Assembly: GCA_002311865.1 (NCBI GenBank)
Contig: DBZV01000132.1
Location: forward strand, 15,922 to 24,229
Source: Dehalococcoidia bacterium UBA1151
Lineage (GTDB): Bacteria; Chloroflexota; Dehalococcoidia; Lucifugimonadales; Lucifugimonadaceae
DNA: 8,308 nt
Direction: 5' to 3'
The notes under the pieces are model-generated. The model ran no database searches. It was given only the letters and a program-made list of their open reading frames with translations, and was not told the origin of the DNA. Below, piece by piece: positions 1 through 6,838 of this stretch (position 1 is the stretch's first letter; the number at the start of each line of letters is the position of its first letter). Both the position numbers and the translations under genes were made by a program.

Positions 1-103
1 GCCGTACTTGCAACCATCCAATATGAGAATCAGTGATGAAGGCGGGCCAGAGAGTATGATTCCTATCTCACAGACAGGATTTTCCGGAGACGAACACGCA
101 TCA

Positions 104-1471
104 ATGTCACAGAACCTCGCCGATCGCTTCGCTGAGTACGCGCTGGATATCAACTATGCCGATATGACGGAGTTGGCCATTCATGAGACGAAGCGGCGTC
201 TGATCGATGCGCTTGGCTGTGCACTCGGGGCGTGGGATGCGGACTCTCCAACCGCAGCAGAACGAGTGGCGAAGCTATCACGCTCAGAGCTGGGTTCGCG
301 CTCGTTATATGGCTCGATGATGAGTCCAGACATGGCGGCGTTTGTGAACGGGATTCTCTTCCGGTATCTCGATTTCAACGATACGTACCTCTCGAAAGAG
401 CCTGCTCACCCGAGTGACAACCTGGCGGCGACGCTGGCTGCAGCGGAAGTTGCTGGCTCAAGTGGCAAGGAACTCATCGCGGCGACGGTGATCGCGTACG
501 AGATTCAATGCCGGCTCGCCGATGCATGGAGCATACGGGCAGAGGGCTGGGACCACGTCTGCTACGGTGCGTTTTCGACGGTCGTCGGCGCAGGCAAATT
601 GCTGGGACTGACGAAGGAGCAACTCGTTCACGCGCAGGGGATCTCAGCTAACGCCCACATGGCGATGCGTCAGACGCGTGCTGGCGAACTCTCCATGTGG
701 AAGGGCGCTGCGTTCGCCAACGCATCTCGCAACGGCGTTCTCTCCACGCTGCTGGCACGTGAGGGCATGACCGGTCCGGCACCGATCTTCGAAGGTGAGA
801 TGGGGTTCTTTGCCGAGGTCTCACATGGGGAGTTCGATATCCCGGAACTGGGCGGCAAGGACGGTGCTGACTACATGCTGCCGAAGACGTATATCAAGTA
901 CTGGCCCGCCGAGTACCACTCACAGAGCGCCATTGATGCGGCGCTTCAGTTGCGGGCGGAGATTGGCGATGTGAGCGGGATTGAGTCGATAAAGGTCGAA
1001 ACATTCGACGCAGCGGTCGAGATCATCGCCGATCCTGAAAAGTGGCGTCCGAAAACGCGAGAGACGGCCGACCACAGCCTGCCGTACTGCGTCGCCGTAG
1101 CGCTGGTGGACGGGGAGGTTGGATTGCCGCAGTTCGAGGCTGAGCGCTTCACCGACGAGTCGCTTCTCTCGCTGGTAGCGCGGATTGAGGTGGTGGCGGA
1201 TGACGAAATCAATACCCGGTATCCGGAGAGCATCCCAAATCGCATCACCATCAAGATGAGTGACGGCAGTGAGCACCAGCGTGAGGTTTCGTACCCGCGC
1301 GGTCACGTTGGTAACCCGATGGATGATAGCGAAGTGGAAGAGAAGTTCCACAAGATGGCAGACCGGTGGCTGGACCGTCCAACGCAGGAAGGCATTCTCG
1401 AGCGGCTATGGGCGTTGGATGAGCAGGCGTCGCTCTCGCCTATCCTCGCTGAATTTGCGAAGGCTAATTAG
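104..1471 (+). CDS. prpD: MmgE/PrpD family 2-methylcitrate dehydratase
   Basis: Likely dehydrates 2-methylcitrate to 2-methylaconitate in the cytoplasmic methylcitrate cycle, the route that oxidises propionyl-CoA to pyruvate. From the ATG at 104 the protein has 455 residues, close to the 450-485 usual for the family. The N-terminal helical domain carries RYLDFNDTYL (Asp90 and Asp93) and AHPSDNL (His102), the family's active-site region. Further on are KGAAFANASRNG, PIFEGEMGFF, the K-x-WPAEYHSQSAID segment (His272) and ETADHSLPY (Asp323, His324). These match PrpD-type more than distant MmgE-type members. The frame is open to the left edge, with alternative starts at TTG 8, ATG 23 and ATG 56. 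I chose 104 because homology begins just after it; GGAGA at 86-90 is a poorly spaced ribosome site, so the start is uncertain. The next gene begins 4 bases after the stop. Substrate specificity is inferred from the neighbouring prpB and synthase genes; other MmgE/PrpD members act on other tricarboxylates. Confidence 0.88.
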   Translation: MSQNLADRFAEYALDINYADMTELAIHETKRRLIDALGCALGAWDADSPTAAERVAKLSRSELGSRSLYGSMMSPDMAAFVNGILFRYLDFNDTYLSKEPAHPSDNLAATLAAAEVAGSSGKELIAATVIAYEIQCRLADAWSIRAEGWDHVCYGAFSTVVGAGKLLGLTKEQLVHAQGISANAHMAMRQTRAGELSMWKGAAFANASRNGVLSTLLAREGMTGPAPIFEGEMGFFAEVSHGEFDIPELGGKDGADYMLPKTYIKYWPAEYHSQSAIDAALQLRAEIGDVSGIESIKVETFDAAVEIIADPEKWRPKTRETADHSLPYCVAVALVDGEVGLPQFEAERFTDESLLSLVARIEVVADDEINTRYPESIPNRITIKMSDGSEHQREVSYPRGHVGNPMDDSEVEEKFHKMADRWLDRPTQEGILERLWALDEQASLSPILAEFAKAN

Positions 1472-1475
1472 CGCA

Positions 1476-2348
1476 ATGGCGTCGCAATCCCCAGGAGCGA
1501 AGCTGAAGACGGCATATGCGGACAAGTGCGTGTCGATGCCGGGCGTGTTCAATGCGCTCACCGGCATCATGGCCAAGCGCAAGGGGTTCGAGGCGATCTA
1601 CCTCTCCGGCGCGGCGTTGACGGCAGGGCACGGCGTGCCGGACATCGGCCTGCTTTCGCTCTCAGAATTCGTCGACGCGACCCGGTTCATTACGGCGAAG
1701 ACGGACCTGCCGTTGCTGGTCGATGCAGACACGGGATTCGGTGGCCCGCTAAACGTCGAACGGACGGTCTCTGAGTTCGAGAAGGCTGGCGCCGCTGCGA
1801 TTCAGATTGAGGATCAACAACTCCCGAAACGCTGCGGCCATCTGTCGGGCAAGAGCCTTGTGACCAGCGGCGAAATGGAACAGAAAATCAGAGCTGCCAA
1901 GGCAGCCCGCTCTGATCCGGACTTCGTGATCGTTGCGCGCACAGATGCGGTTGCGGTTGAAGGTTTCGACGCTGCGGTCGAGAGATCGCTGCGGTATCTG
2001 GATGCAGGCGCGGACGTTATCTTTGGCGAGGCACTTGAAACGGAAGATGACTTTGGCGAGTTCAGACGCCGAGTGGATGCACCGCTGTTGGCGAATATGA
2101 CGGAGTTTGGCCGCAGTCCAATACTTGGGCGCGACAAGCTTGAGGAGCTCGGTTACGCAATTGCGCTGTTCCCTGTGTCAAGTTTGCGGGTGGCGATGAA
2201 GGCGGTGGATGAGTTCTTCGACCAACTCGCCAATTCGGGTACGCAGACTGGCGCACTTGAGAGCATGCAGACGCGGGCAGAGCTATACGATTTGATTGAG
2301 TACGACGGCTACGAAGACCGAGACAAGCAGTATTTCGGACCAGCTTGA
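1476..2348 (+). CDS. prpB: 2-methylisocitrate lyase (isocitrate lyase/PEP mutase superfamily)
   Basis: Cleaves 2-methylisocitrate into pyruvate and succinate, the last step of the methylcitrate cycle, using Mg2+ in a TIM barrel. The protein has 290 residues, as expected for PrpB (about 290-300). Visible family motifs in order are IYLSGAA (residues 41-47), LPLLVDADTGFG with metal-site Asp83 and Asp85 (78-89), AAIQIEDQ (107-114), the lyase signature KRCGH (118-122) with catalytic Cys120, VARTDA (153-158), ANMTEFG (206-212), ALFPVSSLR (230-238) and the C-terminal MQTRAELYDLI segment (264-274). The KRCGH loop separates lyases from PEP mutases and oxaloacetate hydrolases. The frame is open back to 1260, but homology begins at the ATG at 1476, 4 bases after the prpD stop. 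GAAGG at 1459-1463, inside the end of prpD, may serve as a distant ribosome site, or translation may be coupled. The closest alternative, a plain isocitrate lyase, is unlikely because that enzyme is much longer. Confidence 0.94.
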   Translation: MASQSPGAKLKTAYADKCVSMPGVFNALTGIMAKRKGFEAIYLSGAALTAGHGVPDIGLLSLSEFVDATRFITAKTDLPLLVDADTGFGGPLNVERTVSEFEKAGAAAIQIEDQQLPKRCGHLSGKSLVTSGEMEQKIRAAKAARSDPDFVIVARTDAVAVEGFDAAVERSLRYLDAGADVIFGEALETEDDFGEFRRRVDAPLLANMTEFGRSPILGRDKLEELGYAIALFPVSSLRVAMKAVDEFFDQLANSGTQTGALESMQTRAELYDLIEYDGYEDRDKQYFGPA

Positions 2349-2372
2349 TCCCGCCGTTCAGGCCGAGACAAC

Positions 2373-2381
2373 AGGAAAAGG
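2373..2381 (+). promoter_or_regulatory. Ribosome binding site of the citrate synthase gene
   Basis: The purine run AGGAAAAGG lies 5 bases before the ATG at 2387. It supports that ATG over the upstream in-frame TTG at 2345, which overlaps the stop codon of the lyase gene. It is seen directly; its function is inferred. Confidence 0.6.
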
Positions 2382-2386
2382 CAGCA

Positions 2387-3514
2387 ATGACGAACCCGAC
2401 AGAGACATACTATCCCGGCCTTGAAGGCGTTATCGCCGGGGAGACCGGCATCTCCACCATTTCGGGTGGCCTGCAGTACCGCGGCTATTCCATCCAGGAC
2501 CTTGCGGAGAAATCGACATTTGAAGAGGTCGCATACCTGCTAATCCACGGCAATCTGCCGAGCGAGTCTGAGTTCGGATCATTCAAGTCGCGCCTGGCTA
2601 GCGCACGTGCAGTCCCTGACGCCGTGTACACGCTGTTCCGATCGCTGCCGACCGACGCAAACGCGATGGACGTGCTCCGGACCGGTGTCAGCATCCTCGC
2701 CCACCACGATGCCGACACCGGCTCAAACGAACTCGATGACAGCATTGCCAAGGCCGAGCGCCTTCTCGCGGCGATTCCAACGCTTGTCACCGCGTGGGCA
2801 CGTATCAAAGCTGGCAGCGAACCGGTCGCTCCCCGCAGCGATCTCGATTTCTCGGCGAACCTCCTCAACATGCTCCATGGCGCAGAGCCAGCGGAAGTGG
2901 AGCGACACGCGCTGGATGTGTCGCTGATTCTTTACGCAGAGCATGAGTACAACGCATCGTCATTCACCGCCCGCGTGGCGGCATCGACACTGGCTGACTT
3001 GCACGGCGCGGTTGTGGCAGCCATCGCGGCGCTCAAAGGACCGCTGCATGGTGGCGCCAACGAGAAGGCGGTGGAGGTGCTGGAAGAGGTTGGAACAATA
3101 GACAACGCCGAGCCGTGGATCAGAAACGCGCTCGAGACCAAACGCCTTGTTATGGGTTTTGGCCATCGTGTCTACAAAGACGAAGACCCGCGGGCCACAA
3201 TCCTGAAGCGGTTCTGCCTGGAGATTTCACCTGACCGAAATGCCACCGAGTGGGAAGAGATGGCAACCATCATTGAGAAGGTGATGTGGGACGAGAAGCA
3301 TCTCCCACCAAACATGGATTGGCCAGCCGGTCGGCTCTACCGGATGATTGGCCTTGAGACTGAGATCTACACACCGCTATTCGTTGCCGCACGGATCACC
3401 GGATGGGCCGCCCATATCATCGAACAGCACTCGGGGAACCGGCTCATTCGGCCTCGCTCCAACTACATAGGACCCGAGCCGCGGGGCTATGTGCCAATGT
3501 CCGAGCGCGGATAG
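2387..3514 (+). CDS. prpC: Citrate synthase family protein, probable 2-methylcitrate synthase
   Basis: Condenses an acyl-CoA (propionyl-CoA or acetyl-CoA) with oxaloacetate. Next to prpD and prpB, the 2-methylcitrate synthase role is most likely. The protein has 375 residues, matching the short bacterial type II-like synthases and PrpC. The N-terminal block GLEGVIAGETGISTISG and YRGYSIQDLA (31-40) is typical. The active site is complete: AEHEYNAS with oxaloacetate-binding His186, GPLHGGANEKA with catalytic His221, FGHRVYKDEDPRA with His260, and NMDWPAG with Asp311. The C-terminal RPRSNYIGPEPRGYVP (355-370) holds the usual arginine-rich CoA/oxaloacetate segment. The start is ATG 2387, 38 bases after the lyase stop, backed by a good ribosome site. 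The visible motifs cannot separate methylcitrate synthase from citrate synthase, and many such enzymes accept both acyl-CoAs, so the symbol rests partly on context. Confidence 0.9.
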   Translation: MTNPTETYYPGLEGVIAGETGISTISGGLQYRGYSIQDLAEKSTFEEVAYLLIHGNLPSESEFGSFKSRLASARAVPDAVYTLFRSLPTDANAMDVLRTGVSILAHHDADTGSNELDDSIAKAERLLAAIPTLVTAWARIKAGSEPVAPRSDLDFSANLLNMLHGAEPAEVERHALDVSLILYAEHEYNASSFTARVAASTLADLHGAVVAAIAALKGPLHGGANEKAVEVLEEVGTIDNAEPWIRNALETKRLVMGFGHRVYKDEDPRATILKRFCLEISPDRNATEWEEMATIIEKVMWDEKHLPPNMDWPAGRLYRMIGLETEIYTPLFVAARITGWAAHIIEQHSGNRLIRPRSNYIGPEPRGYVPMSERG

Positions 3515-3527
3515 GCCCTCCTCACCG

Positions 3528-4511
3528 GTGAGCAACACGATCTACGTCACAGACAGCACCGACTGGCTCTATACGTACCGGGAGCAGTTCTCGCAGCTTG
3601 ATCCGCCTGTGGAAGTGGTGACCGTGGACGATGGCACAGCGGTTGTTGGCGCCGCATCAGACGCGGCCGATCTGATTGCCGATCCCGCGCTGTTGACTGA
3701 CGCAGTGCTTGCGGGCTTGAACGGTCTAAAGAGCCTGCAGTTCACGACGACTGAGTTTCATCATCTGGATCTGGCGGCGCTAGAGAAGCGGGGAGTGGTG
3801 CTGGGAGGAGTCAACCAGGCACTGGCACCGGGGGCTGCGCAGCATCTGATCGACCTGACCGCGGCGACGGCCAGGTTGATCGGCCATCCTGGCGTCAAGG
3901 GCGTCCCAACGTTCCCTGAGTTCGAGAACAAAGTAGTCGGAATTGTTGGGTTCGGAGATACCGGGATGGAGCTGGTTCACCAACTGGAAGGCACCCGCTG
4001 CGAATACCGGTATATGGATGTGCGGACCGCGCGGCGAGATGACTTCGGCGCAAGCAGGGTTCGTCGACTCACACTGGATCGCGTGCTGGTTGAGGCCGAT
4101 TACGTGTTCATTCTCGTACCGCTCACGCCTCAGACCAGGGGGCTATTTGACCTGCGCGAGTTCCGCATCATGAAGCCTGAGGCGGTGCTGGTGAACGGCT
4201 CGCACCCGGATGTGATCGTAGCCAACGACCTGCTGACCGCGCTCAATGATGGTCTGTTTGCTGGCGCGGCAATTGCCTATCGGGACGATGAACTCGAATC
4301 GCACCAGCGGGTGGCCGCGCTCAGCTACCCAACCACACCACCGGGCCACGTGGCGGAGCGCGCGATCGGCACGATCGCCGAGAATCTCGATGCCATACGC
4401 GCAGGTCAGCCGCTACCCGCGCCAGTTGAGTCGATTGGCGTCCCTCTCCTCGGTGATCCCTCGTTCTGGTCGAGCCGATTTACGCCGCGACCCGCCCGAC
4501 CGAGAACATAG
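3528..4511 (+). CDS. D-2-hydroxyacid dehydrogenase-fold protein with altered active site
   Basis: A 327-residue protein with the two-domain fold of NAD-dependent D-2-hydroxyacid dehydrogenases (phosphoglycerate/glyoxylate reductase type). The dinucleotide-binding domain is clear: KVVGIVGFGDTG (GxGxxG at 141-146), an acidic residue after the second strand (Asp165 in RYMD), and DYVFILVPLTPQTRGLFD (191-208). The catalytic positions differ from the family. The normal NTARG Arg is His226 in NGSHPD, the DV-x-E-x-EP segment is AYRDDELES (250-258), and the TPH His falls on Tyr267/Pro268 in SYPTTPPGH. It may therefore be a divergent reductase, a binding protein or an enzyme with other chemistry. Start choice is unsure: GTG 3528 sits 13 bases after the synthase stop and puts a first beta strand (NTIYVTDS) at the N-terminus. 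ATG 3489 would give 340 residues and overlap the synthase by 26 bases. Neither has a strong ribosome site. The substrate is unknown. Confidence 0.8.
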   Translation: MSNTIYVTDSTDWLYTYREQFSQLDPPVEVVTVDDGTAVVGAASDAADLIADPALLTDAVLAGLNGLKSLQFTTTEFHHLDLAALEKRGVVLGGVNQALAPGAAQHLIDLTAATARLIGHPGVKGVPTFPEFENKVVGIVGFGDTGMELVHQLEGTRCEYRYMDVRTARRDDFGASRVRRLTLDRVLVEADYVFILVPLTPQTRGLFDLREFRIMKPEAVLVNGSHPDVIVANDLLTALNDGLFAGAAIAYRDDELESHQRVAALSYPTTPPGHVAERAIGTIAENLDAIRAGQPLPAPVESIGVPLLGDPSFWSSRFTPRPARPRT

Positions 4512-4519
4512 CCAACCCC

Positions 4520-4523
4520 GGAG
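4520..4523 (+). promoter_or_regulatory. Ribosome binding site of the amidohydrolase gene
   Basis: GGAG lies 6 bases before the ATG at 4530, in the 18-base gap after the dehydrogenase-like gene. It fixes the start of the amidohydrolase, whose metal-binding motif begins only five residues in. Confidence 0.6.
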
Positions 4524-4529
4524 TACGAG

Positions 4530-5357
4530 ATGATCATCGATACGCACGCCCACATCTACACGAGCGACAGCGATCGGTATCCGATCATCGATAACCCGTA
4601 CGCGCCGCCAGCCGGTTCCGGTTCGCCTGAGGGGCTGATCGCCGAAATGGACGCTGCCGGCGTCGACAAGGTGATGATGGTCCAAACCACCACGTACTAC
4701 GGTTGGGACAACACGTTCATGCGGGATACCGTGCCCCAGTACGGCGACCGGGGGCGTGGGGTGTTCACGCTCGACCCCGAGCACCCGCACAGCGCCGACC
4801 TGATCTACTCGCTCGTTGAGCGCGCCGGAATGACGGCACTGCGCACGTACCCCGTGCGGCAGGGCGATTATGACCACTCCGGCAATCGAGCGCTATGGGC
4901 GGCTTGCCGGGAGACCGGGATCACCATCAACGCACTCATCGGCGAGGCCCGATATGCCGCTGAACTGGCGTCGATCATGGCGGACTACCCGGAAGTGCCG
5001 GTGACGCTGGATCACGCCATCCATCTGGATATCTCGAAAGACGACTATCCCGCGAAACTGGAGGCAACGCTGGGCCTGGCAGACTTCCCCAACATGAACG
5101 CCAAGCTATCGTTCCTGGCGACCGGTTCAGCGGAGGAGTATCCCTTCGCCGACATGCACCCGGCCACCCGCCAGATCATCGACGCATACGGGCCCGATCG
5201 CTGTGTGTGGGGCTCCGACTACCCGCTCGAGCTGTGGGCGCCAAAGACAACGTATGCCGACTACCTGCAGCTGTTTCGGAGCGATCTTGGCCTGAGCGCA
5301 GGCGAGCAGGATGCCATACTGGGTGGAACGGCGGAGCGGCTTTACTTTTCTCGCTGA
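4530..5357 (+). CDS. Amidohydrolase-2 family metal-dependent hydrolase or decarboxylase
   Basis: A 275-residue cytoplasmic TIM-barrel protein of the amidohydrolase 2 family (PF04909), which includes lactonases, aromatic and carboxymuconate decarboxylases and 2-pyrone-4,6-dicarboxylate hydrolase. The metal-site features are visible: DTHAH (His6, His8) at the end of strand 1, VTLDHAIHL (His162) and the C-terminal VWGSDYPLE with Asp230. The segment GLIAEMDAAGVDKVMMVQ (35-52) is the usual helix and strand 2 of the family, and GTAERLY (266-272) is the typical C-terminal helix. No signal peptide is seen. The start ATG has a GGAG site 6 bases upstream, and the next gene starts 12 bases after the stop, so it belongs to the same operon. 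Its role beside the methylcitrate genes is unknown. It might open a lactone or decarboxylate an acid that ends as propionyl-CoA or pyruvate, but nothing in the sequence fixes the substrate. Confidence 0.88.
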   Translation: MIIDTHAHIYTSDSDRYPIIDNPYAPPAGSGSPEGLIAEMDAAGVDKVMMVQTTTYYGWDNTFMRDTVPQYGDRGRGVFTLDPEHPHSADLIYSLVERAGMTALRTYPVRQGDYDHSGNRALWAACRETGITINALIGEARYAAELASIMADYPEVPVTLDHAIHLDISKDDYPAKLEATLGLADFPNMNAKLSFLATGSAEEYPFADMHPATRQIIDAYGPDRCVWGSDYPLELWAPKTTYADYLQLFRSDLGLSAGEQDAILGGTAERLYFSR

Positions 5358-5369
5358 AGGTGGTGAGGG

Positions 5370-5897
5370 ATGGACATCTCATTTCGGCCGATCACTCCAG
5401 AAGACGCACCTCAGATCGTGCGATGGCTCCGAGAAGAGGACGTCACCAGGTGGTGGTGGGATATCGCCGGCAAATCGGACGATGAACTTGCTGATGAGTG
5501 GACCACAAAAGCCCTGAACGTAGAGCAGAAAGAGTTTCGCTACATCATCGTCGTTGATGGCAACGAAATCGGAAACATCCAGGTAACCGTCCTGAAAAAC
5601 TATCCCGATTACGAGGCCGAGGTCGACATCCCCAACGCGGCGGGAGTGGACGTGTTCATCGGCGAATCGGAGTGGCGGAATCGCGGTGTTGGAACCCTCG
5701 TAGTGAGGCAATTCGTAGACGAAATCGTATTTACGATGCCCGGAATCGAGACCTGCACCATCGACCCGGAGCCTGAGAACACGCGAGCAATTCGCGCCTA
5801 CGAAAAGGCAGGATTCCGCCACGTCCGCTACTACCACTCAGCCGAAGACAACGCTGAGGTCTACCTGATGCGCCGGGAGCGGCTGGCTATCGCGTAA
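5370..5897 (+). CDS. GNAT N-acetyltransferase, AAC(6')/siderophore-acetyltransferase-like
   Basis: A 175-residue GNAT-fold acetyltransferase that transfers an acetyl group from acetyl-CoA to an amine. The acetyl-CoA pyrophosphate loop is WRNRGVGT (R-x-x-G-x-G at 103-108). The C-terminal half has IDPEPENTRAIRAYEKAGF (131-149). It resembles aminoglycoside 6'-N-acetyltransferases of the AAC(6')-Ib type: the N-terminal ITPEDAPQIVRWL followed by a Trp-rich WWWD (28-31), the GVDVFIG segment (92-98, Asp94 where AAC(6')-Ib has a functional Asp), and the DPEPENTRAIRAYEKAGF block. Such proteins also include siderophore-type (Acetyltransf_8) and uncharacterised housekeeping acetyltransferases, so resistance is not shown. 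The start ATG 5370 is 12 bases after the amidohydrolase stop, with AAGG at 5357-5360 and a G-rich run just before it. Its last 11 bases overlap the convergent reductase gene. Base composition (about 56% GC) is like the operon, so it does not look recently acquired. Confidence 0.85.
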   Translation: MDISFRPITPEDAPQIVRWLREEDVTRWWWDIAGKSDDELADEWTTKALNVEQKEFRYIIVVDGNEIGNIQVTVLKNYPDYEAEVDIPNAAGVDVFIGESEWRNRGVGTLVVRQFVDEIVFTMPGIETCTIDPEPENTRAIRAYEKAGFRHVRYYHSAEDNAEVYLMRRERLAIA

Positions 5898-6633
5898 AGT
5901 AACTCCCGCCATTGGGCGAAATCGTCTGGCCCGTCATGTAGTTCTGGCTGTCGGAGGCGAGGAAGACCGCGGCTGACGAGACATCTTCCACCTGTCCGGG
6001 GCGCTTGAGGAGCGTCATCTCGACGACCACGCCACCACCGCCTGAACGCAACTCGTCGCGAGTGAGGTCGGTCTCGATGATGCCGGGTGCGATGGCGTTG
6101 ACATGGATGTTGTGCTCCGCACCGTAGCGGGCGAAGACCTGCGTCATTGTGATCAGTCCGGCCTTGGAGACGGCGTAGTGAATCGTCTTGGGACCGCCGT
6201 AGAGACCACTGACCGAGGCGATATTGATTATGCGCCCGCTCTGCTGCTTCTCCATGATGGGGAACACTTCCTGGGAGCAGAGGAACGGGCCCTTCAGGTT
6301 CACGTCCATGATCTCGTCCCAGTCGGCCTCGGTCACATTCGGCATGAATCCTTGTTTGTTGATCCCCGCGTTGTTGACCAGCACGTCCAGGCGCCCGAAC
6401 TCGCGCCCGACGCGTTCGAACATCTCGCGCACGGCGCCCGAATCGGAAACGTCCGCCGCCAGCGCGCTGCCGCCCACTTCCTTGGCCACCGCTTCGGCGG
6501 TTTCCAGCCGCAGATCGTTGACCAGGACCTCGGCTCCCTCCTCGTGGAAACGCCGAGCCATCTGAGCGCCCAGCCCCGCACCGCCGCCGGTGATCAGCGC
6601 ACGCTTTCCCGCCAGTCTCGCTTGCATCGCCAT
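5887..6633 (-). CDS. Classical short-chain dehydrogenase/reductase (SDR), FabG-like
   Basis: A 248-residue NAD(P)-dependent oxidoreductase of the classical SDR family, probably acting on a hydroxy/keto acid, sugar or acyl thioester. Seen in order: the Rossmann loop TGGGAGLG (15-22), Asp40 after the second strand, which favours NAD(H), DV at 61-62, NNAG (87-90), active-site Asn112 in VNLKG, catalytic Ser140 in INIAS, and Tyr153/Lys157 in YAVSK. NAIAPGIIETD (179-189) and the C-terminal MTGQTISPNGG (233-243) are standard. All catalytic residues are present. The start is set by AGGAG 6 bases upstream of the ATG ending at 6633. A second ATG two codons later would be spaced too far from it. It converges on and overlaps the acetyltransferase gene. 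At about 64% GC it is richer than the plus-strand operon. The exact substrate cannot be told from motifs; FabG, glucose or 3-hydroxyacyl-CoA dehydrogenase roles are all possible. Confidence 0.93.
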   Translation of the reverse strand: MAMQARLAGKRALITGGGAGLGAQMARRFHEEGAEVLVNDLRLETAEAVAKEVGGSALAADVSDSGAVREMFERVGREFGRLDVLVNNAGINKQGFMPNVTEADWDEIMDVNLKGPFLCSQEVFPIMEKQQSGRIINIASVSGLYGGPKTIHYAVSKAGLITMTQVFARYGAEHNIHVNAIAPGIIETDLTRDELRSGGGGVVVEMTLLKRPGQVEDVSSAAVFLASDSQNYMTGQTISPNGGSYFTR

Positions 6634-6639
6634 CGGTTA

Positions 6640-6644
6640 CTCCT
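6640..6644 (-). promoter_or_regulatory. Ribosome binding site of the SDR gene
   Basis: Read on the minus strand this is AGGAG, followed by the six-base spacer TAACCG and then ATG. The spacing is near ideal, so it decides between the two close ATG codons at 6633 and 6627 in favour of the first. Confidence 0.75.
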
Positions 6645-6838
6645 GAGCTGTTGTTGCCTTTCGGCTTGGGTTTCCATCGCTGCGGCTCTTGGCCGCCGGA
6701 CCCGAAGCATGGGGCCTACGTGAACGGCGCGCCATGGGCCCTATCGGCTGAACCCATGATCGCGCGGACGCACCGGATACCTCGGGCGGCCTGTCCTAGC
6801 GCCTCGACCTGCTCGTCCCGCGGCACTTCGAACGATCT
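6645..6838. other. Intergenic gap between the surface-protein gene and the SDR gene
   Basis: About 194 bases between two genes that both read on the minus strand. The SDR promoter is expected here, but I see no convincing -35/-10 pair. There is a small stem with five-base arms (6682-6686 with 6692-6696) and a five-base loop, with no T-tract. A near-perfect direct repeat of ATGGGSCCTA lies at 6709-6718 and 6734-6743 (9 of 10 bases), flanking the palindrome GGCGCGCC at 6726-6733. None of these has a clear function. Confidence 0.4.

Noticed and set aside
8..27. TTGCAA and TATGAG as a promoter for the operon
   Set aside because: The two elements are only 8 bases apart, far from the usual 16-18, so this is chance; the real promoter is probably upstream of the window.
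920..1351. Antisense open frame of 143 codons inside prpD
   Set aside because: It lies wholly within a well-supported gene, resembles no family and is the kind of open frame that moderately high GC produces by chance.
1260..1475. In-frame extension upstream of the prpB start
   Set aside because: The translated segment is rich in Arg, Ser and Trp, has no match to PrpB and overlaps the 3' end of prpD; homology starts at 1476.
4413..4877. Antisense open frame of 154 codons across the dehydrogenase/amidohydrolase junction
   Set aside because: Both sense genes have clear motifs there, and the antisense product shows no domain.
5379..5837. Antisense open frame of 152 codons within the acetyltransferase gene
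   Set aside because: The sense frame carries all GNAT motifs; the antisense product is not recognisable.
6682..6696. Small stem-loop (GCGGC, five-base loop, GCCGC) as a terminator
   Set aside because: It has only five base pairs, no T-tract on either strand and lies about 140 bases from the preceding stop.
6103..6723. Plus-strand open frame of 206 codons opposite the SDR gene
   Set aside because: The SDR on the minus strand has every catalytic motif and a good ribosome site; the plus-strand product has no family features.
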